This document shows positions 24,001 to 37,600 of a stretch of DNA of 64,000 bases, piece after piece (within the stretch, counting starts at the first letter, position 1; each line of letters begins with the position of its first letter). The translations under genes and the position numbers were made by a program. The DNA lies in NCBI RefSeq assembly GCF_003672135.1, contig NC_039516.1, forward strand, positions 1,116,001-1,180,000, given 5' to 3'. The notes below the pieces were generated by a model. The model worked only from the letters and a program-made list of their open reading frames with translations, did not search any database and was not told where the DNA came from. The DNA is from Ooceraea biroi. Taxonomy: Eukaryota; Arthropoda; Insecta; Hymenoptera; Formicidae.

Positions 24001-27000
24001 GTGCAATCACAAGTCTCAAACTCTCAAGTAGTAATATCTAGGCAGGAAATGAGGATCGATTCGGATATCCGGCGAGGTGACAGATCGCGATCGATGCTCC
24101 ATTTTTCTTCGACGAGTTCTTATGAGATTATTCGATCAAGGCAAGATAACTTCGCTAAAAATGAGACTCGAGACGGCGGTTAACGTTTCTTTACGTTCTT
24201 GCTTCTTCCGTTCTCATTTTTTATCTACTTCTGACTGACGATTCTGTCTGATTCTGATTCTGTATCTGATTCTGTTTGATTGTATTATTTATATTATATA
24301 ATATGCAAAATTATACGTTTTTTAGAAACATTGTCTGAATGCCTTAATTATATACAATACAATATAAATGAGAGAGATATGATAAAAAAAGATAAAAATA
24401 GATACTAAAATAAAGTAATGATTAATTTGTTGCAGAGATCGAGAAAAACGAATTTGGTTCATATAAATATAATGTTTAAAAGTCATGTAATTCATCAGAT
24501 TAAGCAAAGGTGTTTCGTGCTTTTGATCGCGGACCCGTATTTCTCGCGAGGCCAGACGTGAGCGACCTGATCCGTCCGTTCGTTGATGTATAACCCTCGT
24601 CTAGATCTATATAGTTCGCCAGGGGTTGAAGACCCCCGAGAGGAGACGTCGCTCTTTGCTCTTTGAGGCCGACGCGACGCATAGCTCGGCCACGGCGATC
24701 GAAAATGCTCGACTATTCTCGCGATGAAAAGAAAACAGAATGTGAAAAGACGATAAGAAAGAGAGCATACAGAGACGCGTGAAAGGGAATGAGGAAAGAA
24801 AAGTTACGAGCGGAATGACGAAGGAAAAATTGAAATACAAGGACCGCGTTGTTAGAGATCGTTGCGAGAGAAACACCGTTTATATTTTTATTAACGTTTT
24901 TCGCGTAATCCTCGGCAGCGACTAAAGCGATCCAACAATTTCTTCCTCTTCACATTTCTTCGCGGACATGCTGAAACTTGAAAAGTCGCAAACGTTCCGC
25001 TAAAATAAACTCTTAAAACTTTTGTGAAATATTCTTTGAATCTTTTTAATGATAATCATTTTTTATCATCTTATCAACCCTTCATCGGAGAACGTCGAGC
25101 TTAGATTTTAGCTTTCGATACGACATCGCGCATGCAACGGCCCAACGGAAGACCAGACGCAAACGAGACGCGAACAATGAAGAAACCGCGAATTAGGGGA
25201 GGGATTCAGGGGAACACTGGAGAGCATTGGGGTGCTTGTATATAAAGGAACTGTCGAGTACCATTACCTCTCGTTGCAGTCGGTCGTGTCTTTGGGCACC
25301 TTAATCACATAGTACATGTGGCCGCCGTGGGTGGTCGTCATTTTTTGATCGCGCCCGGCAACATTTGACAGCGGCAATCCTCGAGAGAGATTTCTCTCGT
25401 TCTCTCTTTCTCGCGCTCCGTCTCGCTGCTGCACCTTTCTCTGCTTCGCTCTCTGCCTCTCTCACGCTCCGCCGAGCGCGAAGTCGGCTCTCGTACACCT
25501 CATCGTTCTCGGATCCATGTAAAAATCCTGTGAGGCTAACCAGAAGACTGACCGCTAGCTCGCCGATGAAGAACTTGGCCGATTTCGCGCGGTCGAACTT
25601 CAAGAGCAACGTAAGACTTTATTTTTAAGCACGTCCGCGACACGTGGCGGGAGATCTTTTCTCCCTCTTCCTCCCTCCCTTCCTCCCCCCCTCCTCTCAC
25701 TCGCTCTTTCTTTCTCTTTCCGACTCTTTCTCTCTCTTTCAGAGTTTTGCTCCTCTCCTTTCTCCCTACAAATTGAAAAGAGAGAAAGAGTCGCACGTTA
25801 TTTCGGGGCTGGCCGCGCTTGCCAAGAGGAAAGCCTCCCATCGAGTGTTTTGTGTTTTGCTCGATACGAAATCGTCCATCGAGTGTTTATCCGGTGCTTC
25901 TCTGGCGTAAGAGATCAGAAAATTCATGCAGTAAACGATCGCGAACGATATTTAGAAATTGGTTTCAAGATGGACACGAATACTCAAGTGGACGAAACAA
26001 AGTGTGCTGCTTTCCATCACGATAAAATGTTGTTTTGCCGCGAAAGCAGTTAATAACATAAATCTGTCTCAGTATTTTTCTTTTGAAAAGGAGTTGTGTC
26101 CTCGTTCGTTCCTCACGTGTCCCTATATCGTGCGTCACAATCCTACTTTATAAGAGAGCGTAATAATTCTAGATGTCGTGATTTCTAGTCTCTTCTAGAA
26201 AATAATTCTTTTCTTTTCTAATGTTTTCCACTTTAAATATTTCCTCTTACTGTGTATTTGCTCATGACAGAGGCTCATTCGTCAAACTGGCTTTACAAGC
26301 TCGTAATGCGGACAAGCAGGGATTCGAGCTTCCGTTACGTGAAAGCACCAGACTCGTCGACTCGTATCGCGGAGCGACCTATTTCAGGAAAGTCCGTGAC
26401 CCATTTTCTCCTCTTTCCGACTCGGCCGTCGTGCCGAATCATTGGTTAATCATCAGCATTGGCTTCTTAGACACATAAGAGAAATCATTCGTTTAAGAGA
26501 AATCATTCTTTGGCGATTGTACGGCGATTTGTTCATCAGTGACGCGTATTTTCGAGTATGCACAGAGGCAGCTCGAAAATAGCCCAGAAATTTACACGTT
26601 GAGTCACCGCTCGAAGTAGAAATGCGCGATTCTTCAGGTTCGCATTCCATCCGCGCTTTTACATGTAATCGCGATCATTGGAGTCCCAATTCTGTTCTGC
26701 ATTAAATTCTGATATATTAGGTCAATCAAGAAGTTTGGTTCGATTCATACATGTATGTAATATGTTGATAATGTCTATATCATAATGATATATGATAATG
26801 ATGGTGATTACTTGGTTGATGAATAATTTGTTTTTATTGAATGTAATAAAGCAAAATTTGACGCAAAAATCGAACTTTTTAGCTGATCCAATATTTTGCA
26901 TGGAATACAAATGGTATTGGAAAAATAATCAGTTAGTATCTGATGCTAAAGCTAAGGTCTTACGTCAGAGGAGAGAGACAGACAAAGAAAGAATAGAGAT

Positions 27001-30000
27001 ATACGAAGGAATTCTAGGATACACGACTTAGTTGTGCAACTAGTTGCCTAGTGGAGCACGAGTGGTATCGATTTGGCACTGTTTACGTACGACGTACGGC
27101 TTCACCAACGCTTGATTGCTCGATGAAATCGTCAGAAAGTAACGGATATATCGGGAATCAGTGGAAATTCTTGGATTAATTTAACAAGAACATTTGAACA
27201 AGATGCGAGGGAGAGTCTAGTGATAAATTTATGCGGATATAAAAATAGTATGAAGAATGCGTACATACAAAGTAAGCAGTGTATAATAGTAGTGAAAAGA
27301 TATAGTATTGGCAACCTTTTTAATTTTATGTAAACTTCTTGAAATACGAATATTATATATGCAAATCAATATGTATGAGAATATGTATGTAAATGATAGC
27401 AAAAGAAAAGCACATATACAGAACATGTGAAATAATAAGTATATAAGTATTATATGATATGACATCAGACATATCGTATATAATAAGAAGAACAGGAAGC
27501 TACAAAAAGATCTGGAGTTCTAAATAGTGCATTTCAATATAAGATACGAAGAGTGAACCTTTTCCTTCGGGAAACAAGGAACTACTCGTTAACTCGTTTA
27601 AGATTCATTCATTCATCGGCGAAGCGTGACGCACAGACTTCTTCCTTGTCCATGAATAGAACTCTGTCGACCAATTAACATGTATGCAGATCCTGCCTGC
27701 GGAGACACACTGCACTTATCCCGTTAGTTATTAAATCATCCAACATTTTCATTAAAAACTTCAACCGAGCAAAAATATTAAAATGAAATATTGATGCATA
27801 AAATAATAAAGTAATAAATAAAATCAATACAAAAAGTAATAAGACAAAATACTATAGTAACAAAATATTAATATAAAAGTATAAGTTAATTAATTTCCTA
27901 AAATTAAATTACCGACACAATTTACATGCACTTTCACGTACAATAACAAAATACTAAAAAATCTTCGGTAATCCGGTAAGATATGTTTTCAGAATGACCG
28001 CACGTGCTCGTATGAACTTTCTGGCTTGAAATGTCGATTGCTGTCATCTGGCTTAGATATCGATTCCTGATTCGACATCCACATGTGTCCTTAGTCGGCA
28101 AAGGGTAGACTAATCAACCACTATATATAGTTTGCAAAAAAGTCAGCGCAAGATATTATCATCCTGAAGAGTTGAAGGGTTAAAGGTGCACAAGAGAATG
28201 ATTTTGCGCTTTATATTCGTGATTCCGCGGACTGCAGCGGAAGTGGTCAGCAACAATTTTTCACAATCTATGTCGGGTCGTTTGACATTTCCAGAATTAA
28301 CGGCAGGCGCAGCCTCGCCCTACCTGGCCGTCGTCGTTTAATGACGCACTCTCTTGGATGCAGGGGGTGCATATTGCCGCCCTTTTCTTCGGCCCTAGAG
28401 CCCGGCGGTTATGGGAATTGGATGACTGGGGTGAGAATATAGGTCACGGTTGCTCCTGTATACACGCGTCCATAGCAGGAAATTAGATTGAACGCTTCTC
28501 AATTACGATCAAATTGTGTGGATCGACTTGAAAGGATATATTCTTGACATTTTAATGTTATTTTAGCTTTCAGGTTAAAATAACAGATTTTTGTATTTAA
28601 ATGCATGGCATTTAATAATTGTTGGTGATATTGGTGAAATTAGATAACAAAGATAGAAGTAATTTAATAATTAAATTAAATTAATTTAATTTAATTTAAT
28701 GCTTGTTAAAGAAATATTAGTTAATATAATAAATGTAAATAATAGATGTAACTAATTATATTATTATTATAAATTTCGTTTAAGAGGAATAGAAAATTAA
28801 ACATTTAATTGTGTTGGAGCTGGAATAATTTTAAAATTAAAATTTAAGCTTGCTAAAGAAGAAATAATTTTTGATGAAAAACAGAATTGTAAGAGAAAGA
28901 CAACTCGACCTAGTTTTGCGATCTGTGCCGTATATGGGCCACTGAGTATAAGGTCACGCAGCATGGGGGATGCGTGCATACGTTTGCGCCGCATGTCGCC
29001 GTCATGGATTCATCACGCAATTGTGCGGCTGCGTGTACTTGAACCAGGCTCTTCAGATCTTGCAAGTACCAATGGAAGGAATATAAGAAGAAAAGGTACA
29101 ACACTCAATTAATCCTCGATTACGATATATCTAGGACGCCATGTTCACAGCAGCATAACTGGATTAAGTCCGTCATGTGTGCGCAATTATTTTTGTAATC
29201 TAAATTTTTAGTGTTGCCTCAAAATCTAGAGTGTCACAAAATTTCTATCAAGTTAATCAATTCTTGAGAGAAGTCACACTAACAAAATTCTACATTTAAT
29301 TCGAAGTACTTTTAATTTTACTGGAATTTTAAATTAAAGTTTAACTATTACGATACAAAATTTCAAAAATTGAAACAATATGAACAACTGTGTTCGACAA
29401 AATTGTTTAATCGTTCAAAAATCTGTAGAAAAATTCATTGTCACTGAATCGTCGTCGCAGAAGCCAGTATAATCCACTTAACGACGTTTATCGACGCGTA
29501 ATTGGTAATTGGCGGTAATACGAGGACCTGCACGAACCAAATTTCCCGTGAAGGAGTTTAATGGAGATCAACGAGGTGGAGGGCGAGCGTCACTCAGATG
29601 AGGAGGTCGTGAGAGTGCGAGGGCAAAAATTATGTCACGAAGCATCGTCCGACCGGCTTGTCGCCAGGTCCCAATGTGAGATTAAAAATTTCAACGTAGT
29701 ATCGTCGTACGTATTAATCCATTTAAGCAAACGATATACTAAGAGATTAGAGATTTTCGAACATTTTCACTCGAACAATTTTGTTTAATAATAACAAAGA
29801 TAAATTGAAAAATACAAGTCATTGTCTATCAGACAAACTATCAATTATCTTGATACTGTGGCATTTTTATAATAGTTTTATTTTCACGTGTTTCGTTTTG
29901 TCATTATTAAGTTAAGAATCGTAACATTCGGAATCAAGGAGATCTTTGGTTGTTTACGAGGATATTAATAGTGCATTCTAATTCTTCTGTTTTGCATGAA

Positions 30001-31612
30001 CGAGAACGTGGCCGAAGCACGCGCACGTCTACGATGATGAGTTATTATTATCGTGTTCGTGGTAACGTGTGTTTTTCTTGGACATACGACGCCAGAGGAA
30101 TCCCACTGAAAAATTCACGCTGTGATCGCCGCCATCGTCTCAACCCACTCGCCTCTTCAAGATGCATCTTGGTGCATCGTTTTACACGCGACACGCCCTC
30201 GTAAATGTGTTCTCTTCACGTGACGGTTGCTCGAATGCAAATGTAATAAGTCGAGTCGTTCACGGTCGTGTTTAAATTGTTCTAAACATTTGTACAACAT
30301 CTATCGATTTTACAAATAAAGTGCAAGTTAATAGTCCCACCTTAAAATGAACGAATGTAAACTTTTCTTAGATTAACGTAATTTTACAAATATAACTTTT
30401 TATATTCATTTTACAAGTTTTCGTTGCAAAAAGCTATATTATAAAAGATATCACTATAATTTTATTATAATAATATGCCGAATCTTTACGAGTTTTCATA
30501 CTACAGATGGAATTAATAGGATTAAGAATATATATTATAATTATTATATATGCCAAAGGATTAATTAATAATCTGAGATTATAACAACGATACCTTTGGC
30601 GACAGTTTGACACGATAAAAAGATCGGTTCACGCTTCTGCGGTTAATTAGGCAATTAAAGGATCGCAAAGGGTATCGTGTCCCGCACGGTTCTGAACCTT
30701 TCTAAGGCAGGTCACGGTTCCCGACGAAGTCTTTGGCTTCGCTATCTTTGGCACGCGCCGACGTGGACAGATTCGGATCATCCCGAATTCCGCTTCATGA
30801 GTCTGCTAGTTTTCACGACGCGAAGTTGAAGACGCACACGAACTTTCCAAGTTTCTTCCTACGTGTCGACATTGAAGGAAATGTGCGATTTATCCTGAGC
30901 AGTTTACTCCGAAATATGGTCTCGAGAAATATTCGCGAGATTCAAATGAAATCGCAAAAATTATACAGTGTCGAGATTAGGAGTTATCTCTTGGCAAGGA
31001 TATAAAACATTCGTACGGCTGTGCTGACAAAGGGAAATGCACAGTATAGACGTGCACTATAGACCACTAGAAATGTACACGGAAGCGCAAGATGGTACGC
31101 GGAAAAGTCGATAAATGGCGGTTTATTATTCCCGATTTCCTTAAGATACCTGATTTTTTCTTCCTGGACGTATTTCTCATTCTAATTATATAAAAGATAA
31201 ATTGAGCAATGCATTGTACGTCGTATGAAAAGAGTGTTAAATTGTGCGTGCAGAATTTTTAATAATTAAGAAAATAAACCACGTTGTGGAATATACTGGG
31301 AAAATATGCCGAGTATGCTTTACGAGCGTTACGTCCGCAGTGTTTGATATTAGAATCGAGATTATTGAATTATTATTTCTATTTATTCGCGAGACTCTCA
31401 TAATGGAATGTGCATATAAAAACATCCAATGTGGACAAAAATCCTGGCCTCACGAGCCGCGTTCGCGTTCGCAGCTCGCGAAACCGGGGCGTGCGTTTTG
31501 CGTCGCAGATTGCGGTCGGAGTAGCAGAGTCATTGGAATCGTAAGTCACTACAGTGTGCACCGAGCCCCGAGAAAAATCGCGCGTGGCACGCATCCTTGC
31601 GCACACACGTGG

Positions 31613-31661
<49 letters not shown>

Positions 31662-34600
31662 GAAGAGAGAAAGAAAGAGAGAAGAGCAGATCGCGAGACC
31701 ACGGCGAATCTGCGAGGTGCGTTTCCGGACGACTGTCTTCCCCACTCACTCGTCGGTCCCGGATGGTATCCCGGTTTTTAATCCCTTAGCGATAGATCCT
31801 GCGTAATCCCGCACTGTTCACGTTCACTGTGTCACTGTGTCGCCGGCCTTATCACCGCGGCCGTTGCAACGTTTATCACCGCGTCATCGGGATGCGGCGA
31901 TCCCCGAGGATCGACGCGGTACCGCGACCGGCCGCGTTCGATACGCGAGGTGGCGGCGCGGGGCGACGAGGCAGGAGAGTGAACCCAGGGGAAAAGGAGG
32001 AGAGAGCGAGAGGGAAAGAGGCAGAGAACGACGGAGCGAGGGAGATTGGGAGAGATGGACGACTGACGAGAGAGAAGGAGAGAGAGAGAGACAAAGCGCG
32101 CGCGATTGTTCGCCAATGCAGCCGACAGCACGACTGGCGGCGGCGGCCTCACCGCACCTCTGCACATCCACCCACGCTATATCGATCTCCCCCGTCCTCG
32201 CGCCTCACCTCCCCTCGCCACCGCTCGTCTGGCACCCGCGCGCACCAGGAGCGGCGGTGCCGACGCTGCTGCGCTGGTGTCCGCGATTCGGCGAGGCTGC
32301 TGCTGTTGCTGATGATAGTGGTGGTGGTGGTGGTGGTAGTGGCGGCGGCGGCGGTGGTGCTGGAGGTGGTGGTGGTGCTGGTGCAGCTAAGTTGAGCTCG
32401 GGTGCAATTGCAGGTGTGTACGAGTGCATGAATGGATAGCGAGATCGCAATGTGTATGTGAGAGGACGACTGGGTAATAGTATCGCCGGGTGGACGAGTA
32501 GGTGGGTGCATTCTGGATGTATAGAGGGTGAAGAGGAAGAGGCACACGTACTCCGTCTACGGACACTTTGAGGCTTTTACAGAGATCGACTTTTCACCCG
32601 CTTTCCCGTGTTTTCTTCACTTGTAATGCCAAACGCCGCGATAATTAAGATGAGATTAATTACGTAGATATTTTCAGTTAGATTGAATTGACTGCGTTGG
32701 ATCTCCAGTTAACTCCAGGATGCGCAAGAGATGTCATTGAGGCTTCGAGGTTGTTGTCGAGGAATTTTTTGCTGGTTTTCCATGCGAATGGATTCCACCG
32801 CGACGCAATCGCTTGCATAAACAATTAGAAACCGCGCGCGGATGTGTGTACGAATTTACGTAACGTTCCGCTAACAATGCCTGCACATTGCGAGTGCATG
32901 GCTGTGCAGTAACTGATCGACCGGTGCAATACTTGGGAGATTAGAATCGTAGGAAAAAGTCAAGCTTTCGAGCGCGGGAGAAAAAGGCTCGACCGGTTCT
33001 CTCGGTGTTTCCTTCTCCTCCATTTCGGCATCCATTTTGCCGACGGACGAATTATGCAAGGACCGAAGCAATCCTCTAGGATGCATCTTGTAAATGTGCA
33101 TACACGTACAAAGTTTTATTGTTTGGTATCTCAACATTAATTTGGTGACTTGAATTTTACGCGTTTTTAGCGTATTGCCGACTGCTTGGACAGATTTCAT
33201 CTGTTTCTTGATATATTACTTGATAGAACTATTTTTTTACGCTACATCACAAGTGCTTAAGCAATTCAAGAGGTGGTCAAAATGTTAATGATCATTTTAA
33301 ATTTAAATATTGAAATTTCAATACGGCAGTTTTCAAATGTTACCATCGACGTTTACAAAACGCTCTATAACGTGACAGAGCGGTCAGCGTAACTTTTCAA
33401 ACAAAATCCTGATTTTTATTAAACAAGAACCATCAAACTAGTTTGCGTACCTATTTTAATTTTACGATACTTTGCACATCCCGTAATGTTTAGTACACAG
33501 ATATACCAAACATGAAATATCGTGCAACTAAATGGAGTTTCGTTCGTTACGCAATCCTAGTAACATATTCATGCATAAGCATGATAAGTAGAGGCTTTTA
33601 GAACTCAAGATTATCGCAAGATATTTTCGTCATCAGTAACAAGTCGTCCAAGTTCTATTACGCAGAAATCACTCGGAAACTTCTCAAGTAACTCGATTAC
33701 CGCGGGGTTTATTACACCCCGTATTGACTCCTATTCAGACTTAAAGATAAACAGACTGCGGCCGACTTCACTCTTGGACGTTCGCATGCTGCTCGGATTC
33801 TATTTACGACCGACCGGCACCGTGAAATCGTAAAATGTGCAACGCGTGCAATCGCGTGTGCGCATATCTGTGTCATGTGTGTATACGTGGCGGAATATCG
33901 GTTCTTCCTCCGTTTGAAGAACTGAAGAGCCACGGACTCGTCTGTTCCCGCTCTCTTCCACCAACCTATCATCACAAATGCTCGTCTTCGCGCTTCTCCC
34001 ATCGTAAATTGGAGTTACTTTAAGGTATATTAAACTATTTAAGCCATATTATCAGAACACAATAAATAAAATAAATTTTATATAAAAATTATTTGCTAAT
34101 TTTGTGCTATTTTTTGCTTTGAAAATTAATTTTTTTGCTCGAATCGTTAAGAAATTATGAAGGACTAGATAGCTCTAGATTTAGTCACTTTAGTCCTTTA
34201 GGGATCAAATTAGCCTTTAGGGTGACTTCAATTCCAGCGTTCCAACGGCAACAAAAACTAGAGACAGTAATAATGATCGCGGAAATGCGAGGTGCAGCTT
34301 ATTATACGAGCGCTCCGGTCATCATCTTTTCATTGTTCATGCAATGTTATATTCTCTCTTGATGAGGGGATTCTTTAGAAAATTTACGTACGACGTGTGC
34401 GGGCTCGACCGCTCATAATGTCGTAATAGCAATAGTGCCAGACAACGCAGCTCGCGTAATGGTCACACAGTACCACGGACTAACCGCGGAGAACCGTCGT
34501 AAACAGTTTGGTAGCGCGGTAGTACCAGGCGACGGAGACACAAAGGGGCGAAGTGGAGGAGCAGGAGGACGGAGAGAGAAAGGAACGTCACTTCCGGCCC

Positions 34601-37600
34601 ATTAATGCCGTCAAGGGTCGCGCGAATCGTGCGCGGGAGGCTAATTATTCCCGGGGACAGTGTTTCTCATCTTCGTAGACTATCGTGTCATTTCTCGATC
34701 GGTCTCGTAATAATTACGCGTGCTTTTCATTCATGAAGCGCATCGATGAGCACGAGAAAAATCTCGGCATCACACCGTGACACGATCAGACAGGAGATGT
34801 ACATTTTCAAAGACGATCTTACCTGATTTGCGCGTGATAGGCGGGTGTGGTGTGCTCGGTGTGCGTGGTCAAAAGTTCCGCGGAATTGTTGGCCATGTTC
34901 AACGGGTGTCCTGACGAGTGCGTGATCGGCTCTAGTAAGAGGACGCCGGGCGTCGCCGGCGACGGTTGTGGACCTAACAACGAGACGCGTACTTTTTCTC
35001 TACCTTCGCTGAAATACAAAAAAAGAATGCGTTTCATTAGTACAAACATGCAAACATGTATATGTTAATATTGACGATGCTAAATAATGCTAGATAATAT
35101 TTATAACAGCAGTTTTAATGGCCAGCATATTGCATGGAAATTGCAACGTAAAGTTAGAATGTGTTCTTCCTTAAGAACACAATTTCCGGGTAAGTTACTT
35201 CCGCGTTCTCCGCTAAAAGTACTGTTTAAGCGTCTTTCAGAGAACCGGCAGATCTTCAGGATAATGAAGCGAAGGATGGATTTTTGGTCTTTCCGAACCT
35301 CGCGGAAAAAATGAGCCGAGCGAAATTTAACGATTTAACTTCCGCTTTTGTCGCCACGCCTCTTCGCGTGTCGTGCTGCCAAGAGCGTGCAGCACCCTTC
35401 CCTTGAAAACGTTCGCGGTGCACGCACACGTGTGATTTTCACGTACAAGGCGGCTAATCTGTCACTGGTCGGTTAAAGAATTAACGTATTATTGTGTTAA
35501 ATTTCTCCGATTTCTAATTAACATTATTTCATACTTTTGTGAATAAATAAAGCGACCCGATCTTTCTCTTTATACGTACGTATTTTATAAAATTTTATTC
35601 TTCTCTATTCTAAAAAAGGCGTGTTAACTTCGTGAAGTTCTTTTTTATCGAATATTGAGGCCTCTTTTCTGCGACGCAGATTGGTTCTCTCGCTTGGCTC
35701 GAACTTCGTGTGACTTGAACTTCGTGTTGCGAATGTCAGAATGTCATAGTGGCTATCAGTGCGGTTATATTAATTTATTATTTCTTAGGAATGTGAAAAC
35801 GGCAGCTGTCAATTCTGTCAAATTTGTATTGATGAAACATGATGAAATAAATAACACCTTTAACGCCTTTTTTTAGAATAGGATTTATGTTATTTATTAT
35901 ATAATAAATAATAGATGAATATTATTATTCGAAAACATTATTAACATTGCAAAATAAAATAGCGCGCGCATAGCGCGCGCCTGTGTTGTACTAGTATCCT
36001 TAAAACTTTGTGTTTTAAATCAAAAACTACTTTGTGTTATTTATAAATTGATATTTGTAATCAGGCTGATCCTCTTTAAGAATCTTGATTATAACACAAG
36101 TACGCTTCAATTCTGTCTCGACGAATTCTGTCTATGTAGCGAATGGCACGTCTGGTCGAGCGACAAGCGCAAGTTGGTCGTCTGATTGGTCGTTTGTCGC
36201 TTATATAACTTTCTGACAACGTCATCCGCGTCATGCATCGAGGTGCAGCAATGTTGGTGAATTGAGGGTTCCTCAGGAAGCTGCGAAGTAACACGCATGA
36301 GGATACACAAAAACCATGACGAAAGAATTCGTCATACGCTACGCGGCGGCTGGAATTCGGATTTCTCTTCTGGACTTCTTGTCATACTCACAGTATTCGT
36401 AAATGTCCAAAGAGTCATTTGAAAATAGTGTTAATTATGATTATCTTGTTCTCAAACAACTTTTCGTTTTAATTTTAACTTAACGTGGGCTGTTATTTTT
36501 AACAATGACTTTAAGTCCATTTTTATAAGCTTCGCTGTGAAAGAAAGAAGCAATCGACCAGTAAAATATTTAGAACAAAATGACGGGATAGAATAATGAA
36601 AAAAATGAATAGAATATAAAAATTACTAAAAAAAAGCATGCAATTTCACTTTCTCTCCATTTATTTCAATTTCATTTCATTCTGAAACTAAACAACAAAT
36701 GTCATTTTGTGACATAGATGAAGAAACAAAGGAAATGTCACATGCTGAGATACAAAGCGTATATTCTTTCCCTTGTATGAAGCTGCGAAGCGATATTGAT
36801 TGTTTTAATTTCAAGATATTGATTTCACGTATATTTAGTTTATTCAATCTTTTTAAATAAAATGGTAACCTTCATAATTCATTATCGCATCGCTATAGCT
36901 TTCTCAATCAACCTTGCAAAAGACTTTGCAAGAATTGAAGAAATTCCTCAGCTCATTTAAGCAGTCTTGCTGCTCCTTTCGGAAGAATTAACCGTATATC
37001 CGCGAGTGAGACGCTTAATTCGTAATAATTATGAAAATTAACCCTCATTGGCTTGATCGTGACAATCCAAGACGAAACTTGACCTTCTTGCGTGAGTGAT
37101 ACTTTACGTATCACTAGGAGTTACCGTCATTTTGGCACTCAGAGTCGAATCACCCACGCCAGATTAGTGAGATATAGCGGTATCGGCGAGCGAGAATAAC
37201 GACCCTACGTAATTCACGAGAAGCTTCACCGTTTCCATTCTCGGCGTCGTCCGCTTTCATTTTTGCGGAAATCCGTGCTGCACGTGTTGCACAAGTGGCA
37301 TTACGCCAAATACGCGTACCATCATCGGCGATGGTACCGGTTGCCAACTATCAAGACAACGTATCAGGGCGGTGGCTTTGTTATGAATTACCAAAATGGC
37401 CGCTTCGTTATTTGCGCAATGAACAATCAGTGGACAAGAGCTCTCTGTGGAAAGCGTAATATCTAAAGTGCACTTCCATTCCTGTCCGTCTACGTCGGTA
37501 AGATGAGCGATTCACGTCTCTCATTGCGACGAATTATGCACGTTGTGTTCCAAAGAGCAAACTGAGATACAAGAAATACATAGTACAACAACCAAGCAAC

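Larger units (their letters stand above)
31440..32560. promoter_or_regulatory. GC-rich CpG-dense island in the CaaX-gene intron
   Basis: Composition jumps well above the surroundings. The island holds a GA run, a GGT/GGC run and long overlapping open frames on both strands (up to 200 codons), a usual by-product of high GC. On the minus strand one frame reads as poly-Pro. It could be another promoter or first exon of the CaaX gene, or of an unseen transcript. No splice donor could be tied to it. Confidence 0.3.
21723..34822 (-). other. 13.1-kb intron of the CaaX gene
   Basis: Apart from the alternative first exon I see no further exon. It contains TIR elements at 22887-23077 and 26718-26893, tandem and triplet repeats, and a GC-rich island at 31440-32560. 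A 37-nt hairpin sits at 22772-22808 (gggagtatca paired with tgatactccc). The minus-strand frame at 32871-33200 ends with a protein-like stretch (PREPVEPFSPALESL) but has no clear splice sites. Confidence 0.6.

Noticed and set aside
31829..32450. Glycine-rich or proline-rich protein gene
   Set aside because: The long frames come from a GGT/GGC repeat in a GC-rich island and are open on both strands without splice support.
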